This document shows, piece after piece, positions 34,197-43,143 of a stretch of DNA of 64,000 nt. The translations under genes were made by a program, and so were the position numbers. Below the pieces are notes generated by a model. It had not been told where the DNA came from. It did no database searches and saw only the letters and a list, made by a program, of their open reading frames with translations. Origin of the DNA: Streptomyces roseofulvus (GTDB taxonomy: Bacteria > Actinomycetota > Actinomycetes > Streptomycetales > Streptomycetaceae). The stretch is from positions 6,386,001-6,450,000 of the forward strand of contig NZ_BAAAWE010000001.1 of the NCBI RefSeq assembly GCF_039534915.1, in the 5' to 3' direction. Position 1 is the stretch's first letter. Every line of letters begins with the position of its first letter.

Positions 34197-35460
34197 GAAC
34201 ACGACGACGGCCGTCTACCTCGGCGTGGCAGGGATCAACCTGCTCATCGGCATCGCGAAAGGCGCTGCCCTCCTTCGGGAACGCACAGCCACGCTGGCCC
34301 TGATCACCGGAAGTTTCGCGGTGTCGGTCCTGGTGTACGTGGCGGCCAGTCCGGCCGGATACCGCGGTCTGGGCGCGCTCACCGGCCGCCCCAGCGCAGC
34401 CACCCTCCCCATCTACGCAGGGATCATCTTCTGCTACGCCACCACGCACGTCCTCACCATGCTGTGGACCGTCACCACGACTCCTCTTGAACGTGCACGG
34501 GTGAACCAGCGCGCGCGTGCATGGGCCGGGATCTACGGCGGTGTCCTCGTGGCGATGGCGGCGGCCTTCTGGTCAGCGGACCTTGACGGGCGCCCCGCGG
34601 ACCCGATGCACTTCAACACGGACTTCGCCGATCAGACCGCTGTCCTCCTGTTCCTGGGGCTGTTCCTGGGAGCGCTGTCCTGCGCCACGCTCAGCACCGC
34701 CCGCCGGGCACGCCGCACCACCCCGGAAGATCCCGCGCTCCAGCACGCGGTTCGCTACTTCAGCGTGGCCATGGTGATCTGTTTCGGCTACGTGCTGTGC
34801 AACGCCCCAGCTGTCCTCCTCGCGAGCTTGGGCAGTCGTGCTCTCGAAGACCTGGGCGCTGTCGGGTCGCTGTTCGGCACCCTGGCCGCCGTTCTCACCG
34901 GTTACGGCATGACCGGTGCGGCCGTGAGCGCGTGGCTGCGCGAGCGGCGGGACATCAAGGCCCTCCAGCCGTTGCGGCAGCTCGCCGTCCTGGACGTCGA
35001 CGACAGGCTCGCACTGGACCGGAGCAGCCCCGGCTTGCGCCTTGTGAACGTCCGCTTCACACTGCACCGCTGGGTGGTCGAGATCCTCGACGGCATGCGG
35101 GTGCTGCGCGCCTGGTCTTCCGCCGATGCGGTCGAGACGATACGGCGGCACGTGGAAGCCGACGCCTCTGTCCGGTCGCCGGCAACCTGGCAGGCCATCG
35201 TGACGGCGGCCGTGCTGCGCGATGCCGTCCAACGCCTGCACGCGGCCCGGTACGACGCAGCGTGTTCGCAGCTGGACCGGCCGGTTCCCTCCGGCACGCC
35301 CGTGCCGGCGCTGCCGGGGGAAGACACCGCAGCGTCCGACGAGCGAGCCCGTCTTCTGCTCGTCGCGGCGCATTTGGACCACGCACTGGTTGCCTCGGCG
35401 CTGTGCGCACTGCGGGCCCGGCACACCGACGCCCAGCAGATGCCTGGAGGCGCCAGGTAA
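34189..35460 (+). CDS. MAB_1171c-like multi-pass membrane protein
   Basis: A 423-residue protein with seven or so membrane helices in the first ~240 residues (first at about 8-24) and a cytoplasmic helical C-terminal half containing ERRDIKALQPLRQLAVLD, VRFTLHRWVVEILDGMRVLR and SPATWQAIVTAAVLRDAV. This matches my memory of the MAB_1171c/DUF6545 putative transporters of actinobacteria. It overlaps the peptidase gene and precedes the FAD enzyme, so it probably exports, imports or senses the product of the operon. Confidence 0.75.
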   Translation: MSENTTTAVYLGVAGINLLIGIAKGAALLRERTATLALITGSFAVSVLVYVAASPAGYRGLGALTGRPSAATLPIYAGIIFCYATTHVLTMLWTVTTTPLERARVNQRARAWAGIYGGVLVAMAAAFWSADLDGRPADPMHFNTDFADQTAVLLFLGLFLGALSCATLSTARRARRTTPEDPALQHAVRYFSVAMVICFGYVLCNAPAVLLASLGSRALEDLGAVGSLFGTLAAVLTGYGMTGAAVSAWLRERRDIKALQPLRQLAVLDVDDRLALDRSSPGLRLVNVRFTLHRWVVEILDGMRVLRAWSSADAVETIRRHVEADASVRSPATWQAIVTAAVLRDAVQRLHAARYDAACSQLDRPVPSGTPVPALPGEDTAASDERARLLLVAAHLDHALVASALCALRARHTDAQQMPGGAR

Positions 35461-35516
35461 TGTGCCCGGAGCAACAGCGAGAGAGGACGCGGCCGTCGTG
35501 CCGCGAGGGGGGTCAT

Positions 35517-36842
35517 GTGAAGCGGGCCATCGTCATGGGCGGAAGCTACGGCGGCCTGTTCGCTGCCCGTGTGCTGAGCGACCACTTCGACGACGTCGTG
35601 GTGATGGAGCCCGACGTGGTGGGAGCCGACGGACTCGGGCGGCGTGCCCCGCAACGGCACCAACTGCACGCCCTGTTGTCCATGGGCCATACGCAGCTGG
35701 AGCGTTGGTTCCCCGGGATCACCGACGAACTGGTGCGGTCCGGCGCCCGGCTCGGCGCGGGTACCGACGTTCAGTTCTACCTGGACGGGCGTCTCAAGGC
35801 TCCGGTGGCGGGCGCGCGCATGCTCGGTGCCACCAGGCCGTTCCTGGAGAGCCACCTGCGGCGCCGCGTTCTGGCCATCCCCAATGTACGGATTAGCCAG
35901 ACCCGGGCCACCGGGCTTGTGTTCCGCGCGGGCGGTGTGGTCGGCGTGAAGGCATCGACGCCCGATACGGAAGACGGTTGTGAGGGCGGCGAGACGGTTG
36001 ACGCCGCCTTCGTGGTGGACGCGATGGGGCGGAACAGCCCGCTCGAGGACTGGCTCGTGCGGCATGGCTGGAGCAAGGCGCCCGTCGACGGCATGAGGAT
36101 CGATCTCGGTTACGCCACGGCCGCCTTCCGCCGGGGCGACGAGCTGGGCAGCACTGTCATCGCCCACTCCAGCCCCGGGCCTGCCAGCGACTACCTGCCC
36201 ACATCGACGGAGCCGGGTGCGCTCGCCGCGGTGGAGGGCGACCGCTGGTCGGTCGTCCTGGCCGGCTACGCAGATCACCGCCCAGGGCCCGACCGCGAGG
36301 AGTTCCTCCGGCGCATGCGTCGCTGCGTCGCCCCGATCCGGCGCGTGGCCGACCTCTGCGAGATGATCGGCGAGGTCAGGACGTACCGGTTCCTGGAGAG
36401 CCGCCGCCGGGTGCATTCGCGCCTGACTCGGTTCCCCAGCGGTCTCGCTGTTGTCGGCGACGCGCTGGCCAGCGTGAATCCGGTCTACGGCCAAGGCCTG
36501 ACGCTGGCGTCCCTGGAGGCCAATGCCCTCAACGCCTATCTTCGCTCCGCCCCTTCGCTGCGCGATCCGGCCTGGGACTACTTCCGTCTCGCCGAAGCGG
36601 TCGTGAACAGCGCCTGGCAGCTCTCCACAGCAGCCGATCTCGCCCAGCCCCACGTGAGCGGCCCCTACCCCCGCGGCTACCGTGCGCAGAAGTGGGTCGC
36701 CGACCGGCTGACGGAGGCATCGGTTCGCGACGCCGCTGTGAACGCGAGGTATATGGGGGTCGTGAACATGGAACTGCGGCCGAAGGCTCTGACCGACGTG
36801 CGATTTCTCGCCCGCGCGGCCCGCGTGCTGCTCAGCAGCTAG
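35517..36842 (+). CDS. FAD-dependent oxidoreductase (group A monooxygenase / prenyl reductase-like)
   Basis: A 441-residue flavoprotein. The Rossmann loop is AIVMGGSYGGLFAARVL (GGSYGG at 8-13), and the second FAD motif VVGDALASVNPVYGQGLTLA lies at about 312-331, as in squalene epoxidase-like and geranylgeranyl-reductase-like enzymes. GTG 35517 is chosen because GAGGGGGG lies just before it; an ATG at 35460 overlapping the previous stop is the alternative. Next to a squalene/phytoene-synthase-like gene, it probably oxidises or reduces an isoprenoid. Confidence 0.85.
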   Translation: MKRAIVMGGSYGGLFAARVLSDHFDDVVVMEPDVVGADGLGRRAPQRHQLHALLSMGHTQLERWFPGITDELVRSGARLGAGTDVQFYLDGRLKAPVAGARMLGATRPFLESHLRRRVLAIPNVRISQTRATGLVFRAGGVVGVKASTPDTEDGCEGGETVDAAFVVDAMGRNSPLEDWLVRHGWSKAPVDGMRIDLGYATAAFRRGDELGSTVIAHSSPGPASDYLPTSTEPGALAAVEGDRWSVVLAGYADHRPGPDREEFLRRMRRCVAPIRRVADLCEMIGEVRTYRFLESRRRVHSRLTRFPSGLAVVGDALASVNPVYGQGLTLASLEANALNAYLRSAPSLRDPAWDYFRLAEAVVNSAWQLSTAADLAQPHVSGPYPRGYRAQKWVADRLTEASVRDAAVNARYMGVVNMELRPKALTDVRFLARAARVLLSS

Positions 36843-36851
36843 GGAACGGCC

Positions 36852-37790
36852 ATGTGGAAGGGTGTCCTCGACGTCGCCGGTGTTCGGGAACGGCAGGCTC
36901 GTCGTGGATACACGGACCAGTGCCAAGGGGTGAGGCGGTTCGCTCCGGCCGAGTACCTGGCGGCTCGCCTGCTCCTGCCCGCCCGGCTTCAGCCGGATGT
37001 CATCGCGTTGGTTGCCTTCATGCACGAGACCGATGACCGGATCGACCGCGGGCACCGCCGTGAACGTGAAGCGGCGTTACGGCAATGGCGAACGCTCACG
37101 AGCGAGGCTCTCGCCCACGGCACGTCCCCGCAGCCGGTGCTTCAGGTCCTCGCATGGACGGTGGGCCGCCACCCGGCGCTGCGTCGCCGTGTTGTGGCAT
37201 TCCTCGCCGGAGCCGTCCAGGAGGTGGCGTGGTCGCGGTTCAGCTCGGAGGCAGAGGTCGGACGGTACATCGAGGAGTACTCGCTGCCGGCCTTGATGCT
37301 CTCCATGTCGCTGCTGTCTCCCGATGGCGCCGCGGCGGCTGCCGAATTCGAACGCGGATGCCTGGCTCTGATCACGGCCATGCAACGGCTGGACTTCCTG
37401 GAAGACATGTCGGAGGACATTCAGGAGGGCAGGCTCGGCCTTTCGGACGAGGCCCTCGCACGGCACGGGCTGTCCTCGAACGACCTGCGCCCGGAGAGAG
37501 CGGCAGAGCCAGAGGTCGCAGCGCTCATCGCCGCTCAAGCGCACGCCGCTGACATCGCGTTGAGGGAGGCGCAGTCCATCATGGACCTGGTGTCGCCGGA
37601 ATACCGGCCGTTCCTGCGGGCGGTGCTCCGTGTGCAAGAGGTGCGTTCGGCAGCCGTCCACAAGGCGGGAGCGTCGCTCGTGGCCCGTCCCTGCGGGCCC
37701 TCGCCAGTGCTGTGCGGGGTCATAGTGTTGCGGGAGCTGTTCGTGCGGACTTCGGGCAGCGGCTCGGAGGGGCTTCGAAGGGCGCGCTGA
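36852..37790 (+). CDS. squalene/phytoene synthase-like enzyme
   Basis: A 312-residue all-helical protein. The first Asp-rich motif HETDDRIDRG (DDRID at 61-65) and the second DFLEDMSEDIQEGRLGL (DMSED at 185-189) match the trans-isoprenyl diphosphate head-to-head synthase fold, including the GRxxL tail that follows the second motif. It should condense or cyclise prenyl diphosphates. Divergence elsewhere leaves the substrate open. It starts 9 bp after the FAD enzyme and converges with the XRE gene, 8 bp apart. Confidence 0.82.
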   Translation: MWKGVLDVAGVRERQARRGYTDQCQGVRRFAPAEYLAARLLLPARLQPDVIALVAFMHETDDRIDRGHRREREAALRQWRTLTSEALAHGTSPQPVLQVLAWTVGRHPALRRRVVAFLAGAVQEVAWSRFSSEAEVGRYIEEYSLPALMLSMSLLSPDGAAAAAEFERGCLALITAMQRLDFLEDMSEDIQEGRLGLSDEALARHGLSSNDLRPERAAEPEVAALIAAQAHAADIALREAQSIMDLVSPEYRPFLRAVLRVQEVRSAAVHKAGASLVARPCGPSPVLCGVIVLRELFVRTSGSGSEGLRRAR

Positions 37791-37798
37791 CCAGGCCG

Positions 37799-38500
37799 TC
37801 ACTGCTGGCCCAGGAACTTGCGTATGTTGCGAAGCACGTGCGAGCGGGAGTTCGGGGCGAGCGCGCGGACCTGGTCTGTGAGCTCCCGCAGTTCCCTCTC
37901 CGCGGCGTCCGCCTCGGGATCCGGCTCGGCAGGGTTGAGGACCGCGTGGACGGCCTCCTGCAGCTGGCCGGCAAGCCTGATGTCGGGAACGCCGACGCTG
38001 CTGCGCATCGCGAGGTGGCTGACACGCTTCTCCCGGAGGTCGCTCACCATGGAGAGAGTCGCGTAGATGGGCCGCAACGCCCGCGCGAGGGCCCGCCGGC
38101 CGCTCGTGCTCAGGAAGCCCGGGTCCACACGGAAGAACTCCTCCAGCTCGGCGGCCACCGCTCTGCCGGCTTCACGGTCGCCCTTGAACAGTGCGAAGAC
38201 CATCGCCCGAGAGATGCCGAGCGCGTCTGCGATGAAAGCCTTGCTGTACGGCTTCCCGTCAGGTGCGAGCCGGGTCTTGAGCAGGAACGCCAGGCGCTCG
38301 GCGAAGGGCAGGTTCAACTGCTCGTCCGGGACCGGCCGACCATGGAGAAGGGCACGGATGACCTCTTCTGAGATACCGGTCTCGTAGGCGACGGCGTCCA
38401 GCTCCAGGTCGTCGTAGCTCATCCCCGCCGAGGGAAGCAGCTCGTTGATCGCCGTGATCAGCGCCGCGAGGTCATCGTGCGTCGGGTGGGCGGCCTTCAT
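37799..38500 (-). CDS. XRE-like transcriptional regulator
   Basis: A 233-residue regulator. It has a helical N terminus (DDLELDAVAYETGISEEVIRALL), then KPYSKAFIADALGISRAMVFALFKG, the HTH, and a longer helical C-terminal half (LREKRVSHLAMR, then AAERELRELTDQVRAL). GGAGAA precedes ATG 38500. Streptomyces often encode such XRE proteins with an ImmA/IrrE peptidase, and here it faces that operon convergently. It is the probable repressor cleaved by the peptidase. Confidence 0.8.
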   Translation of the reverse strand: MKAAHPTHDDLAALITAINELLPSAGMSYDDLELDAVAYETGISEEVIRALLHGRPVPDEQLNLPFAERLAFLLKTRLAPDGKPYSKAFIADALGISRAMVFALFKGDREAGRAVAAELEEFFRVDPGFLSTSGRRALARALRPIYATLSMVSDLREKRVSHLAMRSSVGVPDIRLAGQLQEAVHAVLNPAEPDPEADAAERELRELTDQVRALAPNSRSHVLRNIRKFLGQQ

Positions 38501-38541
38501 ACGCGCGTTCTCCAGAGGCGGTGGGCGATGGGTGCAGGTTA

Positions 38542-39426
38542 GAGGTCCTAACAGAAGCCATTGATGGTGTGACTGTCGGCTTGGATGCTCGTTGGTCCGT
38601 TCGTGGGGAAGAGGAACTCTCGGCCGTGGATCGTTTCGGACGAACTGTGGCTGCTGATCGAGCCGTTGCTGCCAGTCCCGGCGCCGAAGCTGGTGGCGGG
38701 GCGCCCGCGGGTTCCTGACCGGAAGGCTCTGTGCGGGATCCTCTTCGTGCTTCACACGGGGATCCAGTGGGAGTACTTGCCCCAGGAGCTCGGCTTCGGC
38801 TCCGGCATGACGTGTTGGCGGCGGCTTGCCGCATGGAACGAGGCGGGTGTGTGGGACCGGCTCCATGTCGTTCTGCTGACGAAGTTGCGGTCGGCGAAGC
38901 AGCTCGACTGGTCCCGGGCGGTGATCGACTCCAGTCATGTCAGGGCCGCTCGGCGCGGCCCAAAAGCGGACCCAGCCCGGTCGACCGCGCACGTCCGGGC
39001 AGCAAGCATCACGTCCTCGTCGACGGACAGGGCATCCCGCTCGCCGTGTCGCTGACCGGCGGCAACCGCAACGACGTGACGCAGTTGATGCCCCTGCTCG
39101 CGAGGATCCCGTCCGTCGCCGGCCTGGTCGGACGGCCGCGACGACGACCGGACACACTGCTGGCCGACCGCGGCTACGACCACGACAAATACCGCCGCCT
39201 CGTCTGGGCCCAGGGCGTCAAACCGGTGATCGCCCGACGCGGTGTCCCACACGGCTCGGGCCTCGGCGTCCACCGCTGGGTCGTTGAACGCACCATCGCC
39301 TGGCTCCACGGATTCCGCCGCCTGCGCATCCGATGGGAACGACGCGACGACATCCACGAAGCCTTCCTCGGCCTCGCCACCTGTCTCATCACCCACCGAC
39401 ACGTCCAACGCCTTTGTTAGGACCTC
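38542..39426 (+). mobile_element. IS5-family insertion sequence with TTA target duplication
   Basis: The ends share GAGGTCCTAACA as a 12-bp perfect inverted repeat that continues imperfectly inward. TTA flanks both sides (38539-38541 and 39427-39429). Element length is 885 bp. It carries a two-frame transposase. It lies between the XRE gene and the degraded reductase. Confidence 0.88.
38585..39420 (+). CDS. IS5-family transposase, two overlapping frames
   Basis: OrfA encodes WLLIEPLLPVPAPKLVAGRP and HTGIQWEYLPQELGFGSGMT, ending in AVIDSSHVRA with the first catalytic Asp. OrfB continues as GPSPVDRARPGSKHHVLVDG, with LLADRGYDHDKYR and the Glu in RWVVERTIAWLHGFRRLRIR. A -1 slip on CCCAAAAG near 38960 would join them, the usual programmed frameshift of this group. 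No other damage is seen, so the element may still be active. Confidence 0.85.
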
Positions 39427-39650
39427 TTAGCCGCTTATTCCCCGCCGAGTCACGATGGCCTGCGGCCGACCCTCTGCGGCCTGGCGCGACAACGACATCT
39501 CACGCGCCGAACCGCCGTGACGTGAGCCGCATTACATCGCGTCACGGTGGCGGCGGGGGTGGTGTCTGGGGGTCGTACAGCCTCGGATCGGGTGGCGGTG
39601 CGGCTGGGTCGGGCCGCTTCCGGCGCAGGGGCCAACCACAGGAGCGTGAC

Positions 39651-40850
39651 ATGGACAGGCATCGCATCGTCATCCTCGGGGTCGGGTACGCCGGGGCGTA
39701 CGTGGCGGGGGCGCTGGCCCGGCGGCTGTCGCCGCGGGACGTCGGGATCACCGTGGTCAACGCCGAGCCGAACTTCGTGCAGCGGCTGCGGCTCCACCAG
39801 CTCGCGGCCGGGCGGGACATCGCCGCGCCGGCGCTCGCCGATGTCTTCGCGGGGACGGGGATCGACCTGTGGATCGCCGGGTCACCGGCGTCGAGGCGGG
39901 CGGCGGACCGTGGTCCTCGACGGCGCCAGCGGGCGCGCCGAGGTCGGGTACGACACCCTGGTGCACGCGCTCGGCAGCCACGGTGCCGACCACGGCGTGC
40001 CCGGCCGTCCGCGCAGCGGCTGCGCGAGCGGCTGGACGGGCTGCGTGGGGGGACGGGTGCTGGTCGTCGGCGACGGGCTCACCGGCATCGAGACCGCCCT
40101 CGAGATCGCCGAGACCCGGCCCGGGCTCGGGCGTGACGCTGATCGCTCGCGGCGAACTCGGCGCCCGCTCTCGGCCGGTGCCTGTGCGCACCTGCGCCGC
40201 GCCTGCGACCGGCTCGGCATCGCTGTCCTGCAGCACGTCACCGTCACGGCCGTCGAGGCGGTCGCAGGCACGGTGTGCCGACGGCACGGTCCTGGCGGCC
40301 GACGCCGTCGTGTGGACGGCTGGGTTCGCCGTCGGGTCCGTCGCCGCCGCGTCCGGGCTGGAGGTCACGGGGGGGCGGATCGTCGTCGACCGGACCATGC
40401 GGTCCGTGTCGCATCCCGACGTCTACGCCGTCGGCGACAGCGTCTTCACGCTCGGCGACAACGGATTGCCGCGCCGATGTCCTGCGCGTCGGCCGGTTTC
40501 ACCGGCTGGCAGGCCACCGAGGCGATCGTGGCCCGGCTGGCCGGCCGCGAGGTGCTGAACGCCAAGCTCCCTTACGTCGGCAACCACATCAGCCTCGGCC
40601 GGCGCGACGGCATCCTGCAGATGGTCGACGGCGGGGGCTGGCCAAGCCCGGCTACGCCGGCGGGCATAAGGCCTCGCGGATCAAGGCCAGCATCATCGGG
40701 GTGTCGCTGTGGGCGACCGAGCCCCCGACGTTCGGTCTGCCGAAGCGCAGGCACCGCCTTGCCGCGGCGCCGGACCGGACGGCCGCGCCGGAGGGCGTCA
40801 TGGCGGAGGGCGTGCTGCCGACGGGCCGCGGGGCGGCCGCGCATGGCTGA
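39651..40850 (+). pseudogene. NAD(P)/FAD oxidoreductase (NDH-2-like), heavily frameshifted
   Basis: ATG 39651 starts RIVILGVGYAGAYVAGALARR, the FAD-binding loop. Homologous segments then alternate among all three frames: RTVVLDGASGRAEVGYDTLVHALGS, VLVVGDGLTGIETALEIAE (NAD loop), GVTLIARGELGA, DAVVWTAGFAVGS, VYAVGDSVF, then FTGWQATEAIVARLAG. At least six frameshifts are needed. The order of segments is normal for a type II NADH dehydrogenase-like protein, so it is one decayed gene. The adjacent ECF sigma gene is a usual partner of such reductases. Confidence 0.85.
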
Positions 40851-40904
40851 CAGCTCCCGATCGCCCGTGCGCCCCGCTCCACGGGCGACCCCGGAGGGGG
40901 CTGT

Positions 40905-41803
40905 GTGACGGCCGGGCACGGCACCGATCCGGCGACCGAGGCGTTCGTCGCCCACCGGAACCTGCTGTTCACGGTGGCCCACGAGATGCTCGCTTCCGCC
41001 GCCGACGCCGAGGACGTCTTCCAGGAGACCTGGCTGCGGTGGGTCCGGGTCCCGCTGGAGCGCGTCGACGACCCGCGGGCGTGCCTCGTCCGCGTAACCA
41101 CCCGGCAGGCCCTCAACCGGCTGCGCACACTGCGGCGGCGCGAGGCGTACGTCGGGCAGTGGCTGCCTGAACCGCTGCTGATGGCGCCGGGCGTGGCCGA
41201 TGACATCGAACTCGCTGAGAGCATGTCGATGGCGATGATGCTCGCCCTGGAGAACCTCGCGCCGACCGATTGGGCCGTCTTCGCGCTCTGCGAGGTGTTC
41301 GAGGTGGAATATGAGGAGATCGCGGCGGCCGTCGGCAAGACCCCAGCCGCCGTCTGCCAGATCGCGCACCGCGCCCGCGAGCGCGTCGGCGACCGCCGCC
41401 CCCCCGGAGGACCGCCTCCCCGCGCGAGACGCGGGCGGCCCTCGATTCCTTCTGGCGCGCCGTCGAGACCGGCAACCCGCAGGCCCTCCTCGACATGCTC
41501 GCCCCGGACGTGGTCCTGCTCAGCGACGGCGGCGGCGTCAAACAGGCCGCGCTGCACCCGATCGTCGGCGCCGACAAGCTAGTCCGCTTCTGGACCGGCG
41601 GCTCCGCCAAGGTCCGGCAGCCCATCACCTGGGAGCCAGCGCTCATCAACGGCGGCCCAGCGCCAGCCATGCACGTGGGTGGCGAACTCGACGGCGTCAT
41701 GGCCGTCCGCGTCGAGGACGGCCGCATCACCCGGCTCTACTTCGTCCGCAACCCCGAGAGGCTGACCCACCTCGTCTCCGGGACGCCGCTCGGCGCCTCG
41801 TGA
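40905..41803 (+). pseudogene. ECF41/SigJ-type sigma factor, one frameshift
   Basis: From GTG 40905 (GGAGG upstream) the frame encodes region 2 (NLLFTVAHEMLASAADAEDV, QETWLRWV) and region 4 (ALENLAPTDWAVFALCEVFE, EIAAAVGKTPAAVCQIAHRA). Near 41400 the frame shifts and continues with the SnoaL-like C-terminal domain (FWRAVETGNPQALLDMLAPD, VRVEDGRITRLYFVRNPERL) to a stop at 41803. The shift coincides with a run of seven C (41399-41405), so a sequencing error or phase variation cannot be excluded. Otherwise the gene looks complete. Confidence 0.8.
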
Positions 41804-41839
41804 CGGGGGGCGGTGGCGGCCGGGGGCAAACCGATCACG

Positions 41840-42290
41840 AGGACTGGTCCGCGCCGGACGTGACCGGGGGGGCTGGGGTGGAGGTTCAGGGCGGCTCGGA
41901 CGAACGAGCGGGCCTCGGCCGACAGGTCGTGGGAGCGCCAGATCATCGCTACTCGAAGGGTTCCACGTTCTCGATCGGGAGGTACACGAGCTGGGGCGCG
42001 GGTAGTAGCGGGTGCCCTGGGCGCGGCGACGGTGACGCCCTCGCCAGAGGCCACCAGGGCGAGCAGTTCCTGCCAGTACCGCGTCGTCGTTCTGAGGTGC
42101 ACGGGGCGGCCCGACGGCGTGTGGTCGGGCATGTGTCGGGCCCTGGACGTCTCCGGCATGCAGTCCATGACCAGCAGCGTCTCGTCGGCGAGGTCCTCCA
42201 GACGGACCGCCTCCCGCGCCGCCAGCGGGTGCGCCGCGTGGACCGCGAGCACGGTCGCGTCGTTTCCCAGATCCAAGTCCGCCGGTACGC
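41840..42290 (-). pseudogene. LysR-type regulator, effector-domain fragment
   Basis: The minus strand encodes GNDATVLAVHAAHPLAAREA, VRLEDLADETLLVMDCMPET, YWQELLALVASGEGVTVAAP and, after a frameshift, VAMIWRSHDLSAEARSFVRA, the C-terminal two-thirds of a LysR effector domain. The HTH and first part are absent. At its upstream edge it is fused directly to the ATPase remnant of another regulator. Confidence 0.75.
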
Positions 42291-43020
42291 CTCCGGATCC
42301 CAGGAACGGTCCTCCACCGCCAGCACAAGGAGGACGCGTGTGGTAAGCGGCCGCTGTGCCACCAGCGTGAGGACCTTCGTCGAGCGCTCGTCGATGCACA
42401 GGACATCGTCCACCAGGAGTACCAACGGGGCACCTGCGGCACGTTCGACCAGAAGGGCGAACACCTGCTCCGCCAGCCGGTGGTCCGTGACGTGGGTCTG
42501 GAGAGCGGAGGAAGCCGCACGACCGTCACCTGCTCCGCGACTGATCCCGCCCAGAATCGCGTTGAGCAGACCGGGGGGCGCGTCCCCGACGGAACGAGTC
42601 CTCGGCAGGTTGAGCCGCCGCGCAGCCGGCATCAGGCGAGCGACTTCATCGAGCAAGCGCGATTTGCCGTGCCCGTAGATGCCGGGCACGAGGGCCAAGC
42701 CGCCCTCGGCGACTGCCGCTCGCTCGGCGAGGGTCACGATCACGGCGAGGTGGACCTCTCGTTCCACCGATGGAAAGGCCACGGCGGAGGGCTTCGGTGC
42801 CGACGGGCGACGGTGGGAGCCGCAGCGGTCACGATGACGGGCGACGCCTCCTCGTACGCGGCGGATGGCGACCCGGACAGGATCGGTCGTGGAGGGCGCG
42901 CAGCTCAGGGCCTGGGTCGACACCCAGTTCGTCGATCAGGAGCCGCCGGGTCCGTGTGTAGACCTCCAGTGTGTCGGAGTGGCGGCCGGCCAGATGTAGT
43001 GCGCGCATCAAGAAGGGACG
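42281..43020 (-). pseudogene. SARP/AfsR-like regulator remnant (BTAD end plus ATPase domain)
   Basis: At 43020-42850 the minus strand encodes ALHLAGRHSDTLEVYTRTRR, LLIDELGVDPGPELRALHDR, the end of a bacterial transcriptional activator (BTAD) domain. After a frameshift comes an AAA-type ATPase with Walker A GIYGHGKSRLLDE and Walker B PLVLLVDDVLCID. The DNA-binding N terminus is missing upstream, and the ATPase stops at the LysR fragment. These domains normally occur in pathway-specific antibiotic regulators, so a biosynthetic cluster may once have been nearby. Confidence 0.75.
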
Positions 43021-43143
43021 CGGGGCGCTTGCGCAACGGGTGCTGCTTCTTGTGACGCATCACGTGGCGCGCAGCTCGACGATGGAGGAGGACCCTCAAC
43101 GGGCTGTGGCGGCTTCGCGACTCCCAGGGAGTACTTCAACGAA

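Noticed and set aside
21073-43143. Calling the 22-kb segment an integrative conjugative element or prophage
   Set aside because: No integrase, relaxase, replication or phage structural gene is present, and the ends lack long inverted repeats; only the 6-bp direct repeat supports an insertion.
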